64,000 bases of DNA from Parerythrobacter aestuarii (GCF_030140925.1 NZ_JARBWD010000001.1:62001-126000); one strand, 5' to 3'. Positions 18,325 to 27,137 are shown, numbered from the stretch's first letter. Numbers and translations are program-made. The notes: generated by a model not told the origin, from the letters alone.

Positions 18325-19094
18325 CCCATCGCCTCCAGCACGTCTTCCAGCCGCGCGGGATCGCCCAAAGCGATGACGCGGCCGTCGCTGCCAGCATCAA
18401 GCGGGTTGCCTTGCCAGTCGCTCATCAGGCCACCTGCACCTTCGACTACAGGGACCAGTGCGGCATAATCGTGCAACTTCAAGCCGGCCTCAATCACCAC
18501 GTCGACATGGCCGCTCGCAACCAGCCCGTAGTTGTAGCAATCGCCGCCGTAGATGATCTTGCGCTCGGCGACCGACTTGGCGACGCCCATGAAAGCATCG
18601 ACATCCGCGCCGGAGAATTGGTGCGGGGTCGTAGTGCCGAGAACGGCATGCGCCAGGTCCTTGCAGGCTGCGGCCTGCACCAGCTTGCCGTTGAAAGTCG
18701 TGCCTTCGCCAATCCGGCCAACCCAGCGTTCCTGCGCGATCGGCTGGTCAATCACGCCCAGCACCGGCCAGCCGTCCTGCAGCAAAGCAATCAGCGTGCC
18801 GAAGATCGGACGACCAGCGATGAAGCTGGTGGTACCGTCGATCGGGTCGAGCACCCATTGCCGACCTGCGCCTTCGTTGCGGGTGCCAAATTCCTCGCCA
18901 ACGATGCCGTCATCGGCACGCTCGGCCTCGATAATCGCCCGCATCGCCGCCTCGGCAGCCTGGTCAGCTTCGGTCACGAAGCTGCGGTCGGCCTTCTGCT
19001 CTAGGTTCCATTGCCCCCGGAACAGAGGGCGGATCGCGGCGCCGGCAGCATCGGCGAGGCGATTGGCGAGAGCAAGGTCGTTCGTGATTGTCAT
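18321..19094 (-). CDS. hisN: inositol monophosphatase-family phosphatase, probably histidinol-phosphatase HisN
   Basis: A 257-residue Mg-dependent phosphatase of the IMPase superfamily. Metal-site motifs are visible: GEEFG, WVLDPIDGTTSF, and GLKLHDYAALVPVVEGAGG with its downstream Asp. The GGDCYNYGLVASG segment is like HisN-type enzymes, which dephosphorylate L-histidinol phosphate in histidine synthesis in many actinobacteria and alphaproteobacteria. Inositol or other sugar-phosphate activity cannot be excluded. The ATG at 19094 is preferred over the GTG just before it. It is translationally coupled to the cyclotransferase-like gene downstream. Confidence 0.82.
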   Translation of the reverse strand: MTITNDLALANRLADAAGAAIRPLFRGQWNLEQKADRSFVTEADQAAEAAMRAIIEAERADDGIVGEEFGTRNEGAGRQWVLDPIDGTTSFIAGRPIFGTLIALLQDGWPVLGVIDQPIAQERWVGRIGEGTTFNGKLVQAAACKDLAHAVLGTTTPHQFSGADVDAFMGVAKSVAERKIIYGGDCYNYGLVASGHVDVVIEAGLKLHDYAALVPVVEGAGGLMSDWQGNPLDAGSDGRVIALGDPARLEDVLEAMG

Positions 19095-19138
19095 CACGCG
19101 CGGCGATGCGCGCCCGGCAGCATCGGGTCAAGCCAAGT

Positions 19139-19167
19139 TTGCCTAATTGCTACATGCAGCGTAGTCG
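19139..19167 (+). promoter_or_regulatory. candidate promoter of AraC-type gene B1
   Basis: TTGCCT, 17 bases, TAGTCG, located 24 bases before the ATG at 19192 in the divergent gap to the HisN-type phosphatase. It is a moderate match only. Confidence 0.35.
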
Positions 19168-19191
19168 GCACCGTTGAGGGCAGAAAAACCT

Positions 19192-20136
19192 ATGGGGTTT
19201 CAGGAACAACGTCGTCAGTCGCGACTAAAGGGTTCACAATTCGACACGACCAGAGATGGCGCCCGGATTTCGATCAACCGGCAGCCGCGCGAGAGCTTGC
19301 GCCCTTGGGTCGCACATGTCTACGGCATGGAGCTGCAGGCTCCAGTATCCTCGGTCATTTCGTGCGGAATCTTCGCAGATTCTGCCATGTTGCGGGTCCT
19401 GCTGCATGGTGACTGGCACGCCGATTCGCGTGATGGCTCTTTTCTCTTCAGCGAGGAAGCTCTCTATTTCGGGCCCCAGAGCAAGCGCATGCCGGTGAGC
19501 GTGCGCGGCGGCTTTGCCAGTGTCGGCATGGCCTTGCGCCCCGGCTCCAACCGGGTTCTGGGAGGGCCGAGCACACCCGACGTGGTCGATCGGATCATCC
19601 CCTACGAGGGGTTGGGCTGGAACCAGCAGGCACTGATGGCACGGTTCGATCCGACTGCCAGCGTGGAAGAATGGATGGTGGAGCTCGAAAACTGCATGGA
19701 ATTGCTGGTCCGGCAATCCGGTGGAACGGAGCCCGATGCCACGACCGCAGGATTCCACCATCTCGCGCTGAGCGATCCCAACATCACTGTAAGCGATGCT
19801 TCCGACCTGCTAGGCGTCGACAAGCGCAAACTGGAACGCGTGGTCAAACGCGACTTTGGCCTGACTCCGAAACAGGTCCTGCGCCGGGCACGGGCACTGG
19901 ACATGGCCGCTCATCTGCGCGGCGTTGCCGACATTGAAGAGGCGCAGGAGCTGGTGCTGCGCTATTTCGACCAGTCGCACCTGTCGCGCGACTTCACGAC
20001 CATGTTCGGCATGACCCCGCTGCAATTCGTCCGCACGCCGCAACCGCTGCTCACCATCACGCTGGAATCGCGCCAGGCCCGACGGCTGGAAGAGCTGGAG
20101 CGGATTGGCCCAGGCGACCGGAGGCCCTGGCAGTAG
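19192..20136 (+). CDS. AraC-family transcriptional regulator (paralogue B1)
   Basis: A 314-residue regulator. The N-terminal 190 residues are a sensor-like domain (WVAHVYGMELQ, EALYFGPQSKRM, VGMALRPGSNRVLGG). The AraC-type DNA-binding domain follows: [40 protein letters not shown], then RYFDQSHLSRDFTTMFGMTP. Much of the C-terminal half is shared with the next gene (the motif [16 protein letters not shown] is identical), so the pair is a tandem duplication. An upstream TTG at 19174 is open but less likely. It transcribes away from the HisN-type gene. Confidence 0.87.
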   Translation: MGFQEQRRQSRLKGSQFDTTRDGARISINRQPRESLRPWVAHVYGMELQAPVSSVISCGIFADSAMLRVLLHGDWHADSRDGSFLFSEEALYFGPQSKRMPVSVRGGFASVGMALRPGSNRVLGGPSTPDVVDRIIPYEGLGWNQQALMARFDPTASVEEWMVELENCMELLVRQSGGTEPDATTAGFHHLALSDPNITVSDASDLLGVDKRKLERVVKRDFGLTPKQVLRRARALDMAAHLRGVADIEEAQELVLRYFDQSHLSRDFTTMFGMTPLQFVRTPQPLLTITLESRQARRLEELERIGPGDRRPWQ

Positions 20137-20190
20137 TCGGAACCAGCCCGCGCATAAGCGCTTGGGGCCTATTGCCTCTACTGCCGGAGC

Positions 20191-21216
20191 GTGACAGGCA
20201 TCGCAACGTGGGTCGCACCACCCCGAATTGCCGGGAAACCAACCGTGTCACGACCGGGTCCATCACCGCAACTGTCGCAGACAGGAGCCACTCCCGACGG
20301 GGTGCCGCTTGCGCTCAACCGGGCGCCTGCGGCCGATCTTGAACCGTGGATCGCCCGCGTGATGGTCGCCATGGCCGATGCTCGCGATGACAGCACCCAG
20401 ACTGGTTATCTGTGCAACGATGCTGCCTATGTTCGCACAGCGATCGGGGCCGACTGGACAGTCGAAACTGCCGACGGAAGGCTGGAGATTCGCGACGAGA
20501 CTTTCCTTTGCGGCCAGCACAGCAAGGCCTGGAAGTTGCTCTACCGAGGCCCGGTGATCGTCGCAGGCTTCATGCTCAAGCCGGGCGCCATGCGCGCTAT
20601 TTGGGGAGTCGAGGACGGGACACTCGTCGACCGGATCCGACCGATGGCCCATATCGGCGTGGCCGATAGTGACCTCACCGATATCTATCGCAAAGGCATC
20701 GAAGGCGAGGACTGGCTTTGCCAGATCGAGACCTGGCTGCGCGACCAGATCCGCCAGCGCATGGCCCGCCCTCCGGCTCGGCTCTCGCAGAAATTCGAAG
20801 AGGCTGCCTTTGCCGACCCCAACATTGCGCCGGGCGAGTTCTGCGGCGCAGAATCTCTGTCGCTGCGCCGGTTGCAACGGGTCTGCAAGCGTGATTTCGG
20901 TCTGACGCCGAAACAAGTGCTGAGGCGCGCCCGCGTGCTCGACCTGGCCGCGCGGATGTGCGGGGTCGCCGACGAGGCAGAGGAAACCGAGTTCCTGCTG
21001 CGCTATTTCGACCAGTCCCATCAGATCCGCGACTTCTCCGCCTTCTTTGGCAGCAGTCCGCGCCAGTTCATGGACAACCGCCAGCCCTTGCTGACCCTGA
21101 GCCTGGAGATCCGGCAGGCACGGCGGCTTGAACTGCTCGACCGGATCGCACCCGATGCCGTGCGCCCGTGGATGCGGCAGCAGCTGGTCCCGGCGGTCAG
21201 TCGAACAGCGAGCTGA
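20191..21216 (+). CDS. AraC-family transcriptional regulator (paralogue B2)
   Basis: A 341-residue tandem paralogue of the preceding gene. It shares the DNA-binding core ([20 protein letters not shown], then [20 protein letters not shown]) and the closing pattern ending in RPW. The sensor part has [16 protein letters not shown] and [14 protein letters not shown]. The assigned start is a GTG at 20191 behind CCGGAGC, and the first 40 residues look poorly structured, so the real start may be later. The 3' end overlaps the end of prs on the other strand by 20 bases. Confidence 0.82.
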   Translation: MTGIATWVAPPRIAGKPTVSRPGPSPQLSQTGATPDGVPLALNRAPAADLEPWIARVMVAMADARDDSTQTGYLCNDAAYVRTAIGADWTVETADGRLEIRDETFLCGQHSKAWKLLYRGPVIVAGFMLKPGAMRAIWGVEDGTLVDRIRPMAHIGVADSDLTDIYRKGIEGEDWLCQIETWLRDQIRQRMARPPARLSQKFEEAAFADPNIAPGEFCGAESLSLRRLQRVCKRDFGLTPKQVLRRARVLDLAARMCGVADEAEETEFLLRYFDQSHQIRDFSAFFGSSPRQFMDNRQPLLTLSLEIRQARRLELLDRIAPDAVRPWMRQQLVPAVSRTAS

Positions 21217-22132
21217 CAGAGCTTTCGTCGGCGATCCGGCGCACCGCCTCGCCGATCAGCGGGGCAATGGTGAGCGTGCGGATCTTCTTGGCGTCGGTCA
21301 CCGCATCGGTCGCGCCGATGGTGTCGGTGATGACCAGCTCGGTAAGTGCCGAGCCCTCGACCCGCGCCACCGCGCCGCCCGAGAGCACACCGTGGGTAAT
21401 ATAGGCGGCGACCGAACTCGCCCCCTGCTCCAGCAACGCTTCGGCTGCGTTGCAAAGCGTACCGCCGCTATCGACGATATCGTCTATCAGGATGCAGTGG
21501 CGGCCCTTCACATCGCCGATGATGTTCATGACTTCGCTTTCGCCCGGGCGATCGCGACGCTTGTCGACGATCGCCAGCGGGGCATTGTCGAGCCGCTTCG
21601 CCAGCGCGCGGGCGCGGACCACGCCGCCGACATCGGGGCTGACGACCATCAACTCGCGATCGCCGTAGCGGGCCTGTATATCGGCCGCCATAGTCGGCGC
21701 AGCATAGAGGTTGTCGGTAGGGATATCGAAGAAACCCTGGATCTGACCGGCGTGCAGGTCCACCGCCAGCACCCTGTCGGCACCGGCCTCGGTAATCAGG
21801 TTGGCGACCAGCTTGGCCGAAATCGGCGTGCGCGGACCGGGTTTGCGGTCCTGTCTCGCATAGCCAAAATAGGGCACCACCGCGGTGATCCGCTTGGCTG
21901 AAGCGCGGCGCAGCGCGTCGATACCGATCAGCAGTTCCATAAGGTTGTCATTGGCCGGGAAGCTGGTCGACTGCACCAGGAACACGTCCTCACCGCGAAC
22001 ATTCTCGTGGATTTCGATGAAGATCTCTTCATCGGCAAACCGCCGCACGCTGGCATCACACAGCGGGATCTCGAGATAGGCGGCAATCGCCCGGGCCAGC
22101 GGCAGGTTGGAATTGCCGGACATGATTTTCAT
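21197..22132 (-). CDS. prs: ribose-phosphate pyrophosphokinase
   Basis: A 311-residue PRPP synthase that makes phosphoribosyl pyrophosphate from ribose 5-phosphate and ATP for purine, pyrimidine, His and NAD synthesis. Visible motifs: [17 protein letters not shown], the flexible loop [35 protein letters not shown], and the PRPP-binding [13 protein letters not shown]. The start at 22132 matches the family's beginning; an upstream frame extension is leader. The leader holds a 16-bp perfect palindrome and a promoter candidate. The gene converges with AraC paralogue B2 and overlaps it by 20 bases. Confidence 0.96.
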   Translation of the reverse strand: MKIMSGNSNLPLARAIAAYLEIPLCDASVRRFADEEIFIEIHENVRGEDVFLVQSTSFPANDNLMELLIGIDALRRASAKRITAVVPYFGYARQDRKPGPRTPISAKLVANLITEAGADRVLAVDLHAGQIQGFFDIPTDNLYAAPTMAADIQARYGDRELMVVSPDVGGVVRARALAKRLDNAPLAIVDKRRDRPGESEVMNIIGDVKGRHCILIDDIVDSGGTLCNAAEALLEQGASSVAAYITHGVLSGGAVARVEGSALTELVITDTIGATDAVTDAKKIRTLTIAPLIGEAVRRIADESSVSSLFD

Positions 22133-22165
22133 GAGCGAGGTCCCCATTGGTGCTGCGAATCGCCG

Positions 22166-22181
22166 GGCGATCCGGATCGCC
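22166..22181. repeat. 16-bp perfect palindrome in the prs leader
   Basis: GGCGATCCGGATCGCC is fully self-complementary. It lies between the candidate prs promoter and the start codon, close to where transcription would begin. It could be an operator or a 5' RNA hairpin. It does not occur elsewhere in the window as far as I can see. Confidence 0.6.
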
Positions 22182-22184
22182 ACC

Positions 22185-22212
22185 GGATTAGCCGTGCGTC
22201 ATGGTATTGCAA
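22185..22212 (-). promoter_or_regulatory. candidate prs promoter
   Basis: On the minus strand TTGCAA, 16 bases, TAATCC, in the context GGCTAATCC, about 50 bases before the prs ATG. The GCTA core is the same as in several other candidates in this window. Confidence 0.45.
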
Positions 22213-22247
22213 CATGGCGAGGCAGCGCTTTCCCCGCCCCTTGCCAG

Positions 22248-23249
22248 TCAGATCCGGTGTTCGCCCTTGATCCACCTGACAGTGCCCGAGCTGGCCCGCA
22301 TGACAACGCTTTCAGTCGTCATCACCCGCTGGCCGCCGACACCGCGCTTGCGCTTGACGCCTTCAAGCAGAGAGCCCGATGTCACGCCGGTGGCAGCAAA
22401 GATGCAATCGCCCTTGGCCAGCTCTTCCAGCTTGTAGATGCGGTCGAAATCGGAATCGGGAATGCCCCATTTGCGGGCGCGGGCCTTCTCGTCATCATTG
22501 CGGAACACAAGCCGGCCGTTGAACTGGCCGCCCACGCAGCGCAGCGCGGCTGCCGCCAGCACGCCCTCGGGTGCACCGCCCTGGCCCATATACATGTCGA
22601 TAGTGGTATCTTCGTCGGTCACTGCAATGACCCCGGCAACGTCGCCATCGCCAATCAGCACCACACCGCAGCCGAGGCCACGCAGCTCCGCGATCAGCTC
22701 GGCGTGGCGCGGGCGGTCGAGCACGCAGACAATGATGTCCTTGGGTTCGACACCCTTGGCTGCGGCCACAGCCTGGACGTTCTCTGTCGGTGTTTTGGCC
22801 AGGTCTATGATCCCGTCGGGATAGCCGGGGCCGATCGCCAGCTTGTCCATATAGGTGTCGGGGGCATTGAGCAGGTTGCCTTCTTCCGCCGCAGCCAGAA
22901 CCGCCAGCGCGTTGGGGCCGGCCTTGGCAGTGATGGTGGTGCCTTCGAGCGGATCGAGCGCGATGTCGATCTTGGGTCCCTTGCCCGGCGCACCGCCCAC
23001 CTTCTCGCCGATATAGAGCATCGGCGCTTCATCGCGTTCGCCTTCGCCGATCACCACTGTGCCGTCCATGTAGAGCTCGTCGAAAGCCTGGCGCATGGCT
23101 TCGACTGCGGCGGCATCGGCGGCTTTCTCATCACCGCGACCGATCAGCTCGGAGGCGGCGATGGCAGCAGCCTCTGTCACGCGGACCATTTCCAGCACCA
23201 GCACCCGGTCGAGGACAGAGCTGGCGGCGGTGGTCTTGGTGGTGTTCAT
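22248..23249 (-). CDS. glpX: class II fructose-1,6-bisphosphatase
   Basis: A 333-residue GlpX-type phosphatase of gluconeogenesis. The conserved stretches are VIGEGERDEAPMLYIGE, DIALDPLEGTT (metal site), GQGGAPEGVLAAAALRC, and FAATGVTSGSLLEGV. The ATG at 23249 fits the family; the in-frame extension upstream crosses into the divergent gene and was rejected. In sphingomonads glpX usually sits next to hom; here a small secreted-protein gene on the other strand separates them. Confidence 0.95.
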   Translation of the reverse strand: MNTTKTTAASSVLDRVLVLEMVRVTEAAAIAASELIGRGDEKAADAAAVEAMRQAFDELYMDGTVVIGEGERDEAPMLYIGEKVGGAPGKGPKIDIALDPLEGTTITAKAGPNALAVLAAAEEGNLLNAPDTYMDKLAIGPGYPDGIIDLAKTPTENVQAVAAAKGVEPKDIIVCVLDRPRHAELIAELRGLGCGVVLIGDGDVAGVIAVTDEDTTIDMYMGQGGAPEGVLAAAALRCVGGQFNGRLVFRNDDEKARARKWGIPDSDFDRIYKLEELAKGDCIFAATGVTSGSLLEGVKRKRGVGGQRVMTTESVVMRASSGTVRWIKGEHRI

Positions 23250-23299
23250 GGCGAATTCAGTCCCTCTCGTAAGATGTGCGGGCCGCCTAGACCGGGAGT

Positions 23300-23785
23300 A
23301 TGGCAATGTCGATACAGCGCGTGGGCGTTACCACATGTTGCGCCATGCTGCTGATGGGACAGGCGGCCCCGCCTGCGAATGGACCGCTCGATCCGAAACC
23401 TCCGGAACCCGGCACCGCTGAAACAGCCTTTGCCGATGCAGAAAAGGTCTATGGCCCGCCGCCGCCGGAACCCGAAGTTGCCGCCGACTGCGACGATCCC
23501 AGCGGTGACGAGATTGTCGTTTGTGCAGCGCTGGAGGAACAAGAACAGTTCCGGGTCCCCTCAAGCCTAGACGAGGGAAAGGAAGACCACCTGGCCTGGA
23601 CGGGCGATCCACCCGATGTTGCCGGCCCTGGCATTTTCAAGGGTAAGGCAACGGTCAGCGGATGCATCAAGGGTGTGACCTGCCCACCGCCCCCCGCCTA
23701 CATCTTCGACATCACTGCCCTTCCCGAAGCACCGCCCGGTTCCGATGCCGACAAGATTGCCAAGGGCGAGATGCCCGAGCCCTGA
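23300..23785 (+). CDS. hypothetical secreted protein with Pro-rich segments
   Basis: A 161-residue protein with a signal peptide (VTTCCAMLLMGQAAPPA). A proline-rich region follows, then ADCDDPSGDEIVVCAALEEQEQFRVP, a motif I recognise from small secreted sphingomonad proteins without assigned function. A second cysteine pair follows (SGCIKGVTCPPPP). The four mature-region cysteines could form two disulfides. It is wedged on the plus strand between glpX and hom, and ends five bases before the hom stop. ATGs at 23300 and 23306 are both possible starts. Confidence 0.7.
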   Translation: MAMSIQRVGVTTCCAMLLMGQAAPPANGPLDPKPPEPGTAETAFADAEKVYGPPPPEPEVAADCDDPSGDEIVVCAALEEQEQFRVPSSLDEGKEDHLAWTGDPPDVAGPGIFKGKATVSGCIKGVTCPPPPAYIFDITALPEAPPGSDADKIAKGEMPEP

Positions 23786-23790
23786 GCAGC

Positions 23791-25116
23791 TCAGCTGCGC
23801 AGGATCGGCATCACCAGCGGTTCGGCGGTCAGGCTCTCGGACCCTTCGAGCATGGTGATAGCTTCGCGCACATTGCGCACTGGCCCCATATGCGTGACCA
23901 TTGCCACCAGCACGCCGTCATCGCCATCGGGCCCCGAACCGTTGACACCTTCCTGGATAAGGCTCTGGATCGAGACCCCGGCATCGCGCATGGCAGCGGC
24001 AATCTCGGCAAGTACGCCGGGCCGATCGGCAACCATGAAACGAATGTAAGAGCGGCTTTCCCGCGCACCGGAATCCGCCTTGGGCATGGGCACGAGATCA
24101 TGTGCGGGGACCGAGAATGGCGCGCCACTGTCGCCCCGGGCCAGCTCGATCAGGTCCGCCACGACAGCACTGGCCGTCGGACCATCGCCTGCACCAGCCC
24201 CCTGGAACAGCAGGCGGCCAACGAAATTGCCTTCCGCGACCACCGCATTGGTCGGGCCATTGATCGGAGCCAGCGGATGGTCCTTCGCGACAAGGCAAGG
24301 GCGCACGCGCTGCAGCAGCCTGGATGTGCTACCAGCAGCCTCGACATCGGCCACGCCGATCAGGCGGATGACATAACCGAGGGCATCGGCTTGCGCGATA
24401 TCGACTGCCCGCACCCGCCGGATGCCTTCGACTTCGACGCTGGCGAAATCGATTTCCGCCCCAAAGGCAAGTGCGGCGAGGATCGCCAGCTTGTGGGCGG
24501 CATCGACCCCGTCGATGTCAAACGCCGGGTCGGCTTCGGCAAAACCCAGTCGTTGCGCCTCGGCGAGCGTTTCGCCGAAGTCTGCGCCGCTCGCTTCCAT
24601 GGTCGTGAGGATGTAATTGCAGGTCCCGTTGAGGATGCCATAGACGCGTTCGATAGCATTGGCTGCAGCGCCTTCGCGCAGACCCTTCAGCACCGGGATA
24701 CCGCCAGCGACCGCAGCTTCGAACCGCAGCCCTGCACCATTGCTTTCGGCCAGCTGCGCCAGCTCCATCCCATGATGCGCGATCATCGCCTTGTTTGCGG
24801 TGACGAACCCCTTGCCCAATCCCAGCGTCTTCCGTGCCAGTGCCAGCGCGGGGCCATCCGAGCCGCCAACCAGTTCCAGTACGACATCGACATCGGGGCG
24901 GGCGGCCATGGCGGTCATGTCATCGCACCATGCATAAGGCGCAAGGTCGACGCCGCGATCCCTGGCACGGTCGCGTGCGCTGACAGCCGTCACTTCAATT
25001 GGGCGACCGGCGCGCGCTTCGACAAGCGAACGGTTCTCTTCCAGCAAGCGGATCACGCCGGCACCGACAGTGCCCAGCCCGGCGATGGCGATACGAAGGG
25101 GTGATACTTCACTCAT
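23791..25116 (-). CDS. hom: homoserine dehydrogenase
   Basis: A 441-residue NAD(P)-dependent homoserine dehydrogenase that converts aspartate semialdehyde to homoserine for Thr, Met and Ile synthesis. The cofactor fold is RIAIAGLGTVGAGVIRLL. The catalytic domain has VTANKAMIAHHG, EAAVAGGIPVLKGLREG, GILNGTCNYILT and DPAFDIDGVDAAHKLAIL. The C-terminal ACT domain (RFMVADRPGVLAEIAAAM) is the site of threonine feedback inhibition in the family. It starts at the ATG at 25116; the longer frame upstream is non-coding. Confidence 0.96.
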   Translation of the reverse strand: MSEVSPLRIAIAGLGTVGAGVIRLLEENRSLVEARAGRPIEVTAVSARDRARDRGVDLAPYAWCDDMTAMAARPDVDVVLELVGGSDGPALALARKTLGLGKGFVTANKAMIAHHGMELAQLAESNGAGLRFEAAVAGGIPVLKGLREGAAANAIERVYGILNGTCNYILTTMEASGADFGETLAEAQRLGFAEADPAFDIDGVDAAHKLAILAALAFGAEIDFASVEVEGIRRVRAVDIAQADALGYVIRLIGVADVEAAGSTSRLLQRVRPCLVAKDHPLAPINGPTNAVVAEGNFVGRLLFQGAGAGDGPTASAVVADLIELARGDSGAPFSVPAHDLVPMPKADSGARESRSYIRFMVADRPGVLAEIAAAMRDAGVSIQSLIQEGVNGSGPDGDDGVLVAMVTHMGPVRNVREAITMLEGSESLTAEPLVMPILRS

Positions 25117-25183
25117 GCGCGCCGCTCTAGCGAGCGGGAGGCACGCGAGGGAAGCATGAAATCTTGGTTTTGTGCTAGCTGGC

Positions 25184-26056
25184 CTACATCCGCACAGGCG
25201 GCGTCCGGTAGCGCGGACACGGACCCAGCTGCTCCACCACGAAGCGATAGTCCTGTTCAGCCCGTGCGCGGTCTGCCGGATCGCGTGAAAGGTTCGCCGC
25301 CCCGGGGAGCCGGGTCGGCAGGAAGCACGCCAAGCGATACCAGCCCAGCGTTTGCGGCTGCGGGGCGCGCACGGCCTGGTCGACAATCTCGGAATAAGAC
25401 ACGCCCCACACTGGCCGCATGCCCGGCCGCCGCACGATGCTGAGTGATAGCGGTTTGCCGCTCAGGGTATCGAGGAATATCTGGGTCTCCGATTCTCCCG
25501 CCAGATTGCCGCTGATCGAGAGCGCATCGCGCACACCAGCGATCGCTGGAGGAGCGTCGGGCGCGACCAGCGCGGCAAGGATTGGGCGCAATCTCTGCTC
25601 AAGCTCGGTGCTCCAAGGCAATTGCGCATCACGGGCAACCAGCTGGATCTCACCGGGACGCGATGGAACGGGACGAGCAAACAGAATCACTTCGGTTTTC
25701 TTGAGCTTGGGCACCTTGCCGCGCGCATCAAGCGGGACATCGACCAGGTAGCGCAGCGATTCGCCAACTGGCACGCTGCCGGATATCAAGGTGACGGTTT
25801 CTGCCTCTATGTAGAGTCGGACCGAGCCGGGCGCGACGCCCGCCGCGCGCTCTGCTTCAAGCGCCGCCTGCTTCTTGACCACTGCCCTCACTACCAATTG
25901 GGCAGCGTCGGAAAGGTCCGCCAGGTCGGCCCATGATACCTCTGCATTCGCCGCGGATGGTTGCGCCTCCGCTGGCACCGGACGCACCACGAGGAAAAGC
26001 GGGAGCGCCGCCAGGAGTGCGGCGGACACAAGAGAGCGAATCGGGTTGCCGTCCAT
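25184..26056 (-). CDS. hypothetical secreted protein
   Basis: A 290-residue protein with a signal peptide (cleavage near VPAEAQ, residue 31). The mature part starts with SWADLADLSDAAQLVVRAVV and contains a predicted beta-rich section (VRLYIEAETVTLISGSVPVG, KLKKTEVILFARPVPS). It ends with CFLPTRLPGAANLSRDP and a C-terminal LGPCPRYRTPP. I recognise it only as a conserved periplasmic protein of sphingomonads without known role. It transcribes divergently from the tonB operon, sharing the 304-base region at 26057-26360. The ATG at 26056 is chosen because the signal peptide begins there. Confidence 0.72.
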   Translation of the reverse strand: MDGNPIRSLVSAALLAALPLFLVVRPVPAEAQPSAANAEVSWADLADLSDAAQLVVRAVVKKQAALEAERAAGVAPGSVRLYIEAETVTLISGSVPVGESLRYLVDVPLDARGKVPKLKKTEVILFARPVPSRPGEIQLVARDAQLPWSTELEQRLRPILAALVAPDAPPAIAGVRDALSISGNLAGESETQIFLDTLSGKPLSLSIVRRPGMRPVWGVSYSEIVDQAVRAPQPQTLGWYRLACFLPTRLPGAANLSRDPADRARAEQDYRFVVEQLGPCPRYRTPPVRM

Positions 26057-26360
26057 TAGAAACACAGTCTCCGGAAGTGCGCGTGGAACCGTTTCACAGC
26101 TTGGTCCGTTCCTAGGCGTGAATCGGCCCTTAACCGATAAAGCGTTTGCGAAGGCTGTGGACAATAGCTAAGGGTCGGACGATCCGGGGCTGGAGAGACT
26201 ACTTCCCGGATTGAATCCATCTTGGGGGCCAGGCCCGATCGACGCAATGTCGATTCGACTTGCTGCGGCCTTTTTGAGATGGATGAATGGATCGCCGTCC
26301 GGTTCAAAGACCGGACATAAGAAGCCGGGATCACCGGCGCAGACGGAGTGATGCGACTGC
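26057..26360. other. 304-base divergent intergenic region upstream of tonB
   Basis: There is no gene here. It holds a promoter candidate for tonB at 26146-26174 and a short hairpin, GTCCGGT (26297-26303) with ACCGGAC (26310-26316), without a T-run, in the resulting 180-base leader. I see no clear Fur box and no riboswitch that I can name. Confidence 0.6.
26146..26174 (+). promoter_or_regulatory. candidate tonB-exbBDD promoter
   Basis: TTGCGA, 17 bases, TAAGGG, in the context TAGCTAAGGG. It would give a leader of about 180 bases before the tonB ATG. Confidence 0.45.
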
Positions 26361-27098
26361 ATGGCCTACGCTGACCAACAGATGAGCGGCAACCGCGTTG
26401 TTGCCATTATCATCGTTGCTCTCCTTCATGTGGCTATTGGCTACGTCCTTGTCACCGGTCTTGCCTACGAAGCGGCGAAGAACATCGTCGAACGGGTAAC
26501 GACAATTGACGTGGAAGAGCCGGAGCCCGAGGAAGAGCCCCCGCCCCCACCTGAAGAGATCCCGGAAACGGCGCCGCCACCAGTGGTTGTGCCGCCCGCG
26601 CCGATCCAGTTCGAATCGCCGAATATCATTCGCGATACGACCAGGGAAATCATTGATCGGCCTGCGCAGCCCGAACGGGTTGTGACGCAGACTTGCGCCG
26701 ACGGACGAACGATCCCTGCTTCCGCTTCCTGCGGTCCGGCTACGAAAACGTGTCCGGGTGGCCAGGTCGTGCCGGTGAACGCACAGTGCCCGGCATTCGT
26801 CCAGCCAAAGAACCCGACGCCGCGGGGTAATCCCGGCCGGTGGGTGACGACCAACGACTATCCGTCACGTTCGCTGCGTGAGGAAGAAGAAGGCGTCACA
26901 AGTGTGGCTCTCTCCGTTGATGCAAACGGTCGCGTGACCGGCTGCCGCGTCACCGGTTCGAGTGGTCACCCGCGCCTCGACGAAGCGACCTGCAAGAACA
27001 TGCAACGTCGCGCTCGTTTCAACCCTGCAACCGACAGCAGTGGCCGCGACGTCGCCGGCACCTATACGCAGTCGGTGCGCTGGGAAATTCCGCAATAA
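26361..27098 (+). CDS. tonB: energy transducer TonB
   Basis: A 245-residue TonB that couples the proton motive force to outer-membrane receptors. One N-terminal membrane anchor (VVAIIIVALLHVAIGYVLVTG, residues 13-33) carries the conserved His. A Glu/Pro-rich spacer covers residues 52-82 and the C-terminal TonB domain about residues 155-245 (YPSRSLREEEEGVTSVALSV, then GHPRLDEATCKNMQRRARFN). Between spacer and domain are two 13-residue cysteine loops, C112-C124 and C131-C143, with the shared pattern C-x2-G-x3-P-x2-A-x-C. It is the first gene of an operon with exbB and two exbD genes. Confidence 0.94.
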   Translation: MAYADQQMSGNRVVAIIIVALLHVAIGYVLVTGLAYEAAKNIVERVTTIDVEEPEPEEEPPPPPEEIPETAPPPVVVPPAPIQFESPNIIRDTTREIIDRPAQPERVVTQTCADGRTIPASASCGPATKTCPGGQVVPVNAQCPAFVQPKNPTPRGNPGRWVTTNDYPSRSLREEEEGVTSVALSVDANGRVTGCRVTGSSGHPRLDEATCKNMQRRARFNPATDSSGRDVAGTYTQSVRWEIPQ

Positions 27099-27137
27099 TC
27101 GCAATCTGATTCAGCCTTTTTCGAGAGGAACTCGCAA

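Noticed and set aside
23662..25104. Long plus-strand frame opposite hom
   Set aside because: Shadow of homoserine dehydrogenase; no recognisable protein features.
26057..26360. Fur box or iron riboswitch before tonB
   Set aside because: No 19-bp Fur-like dyad or known riboswitch fold can be seen by eye in the 304 bases.
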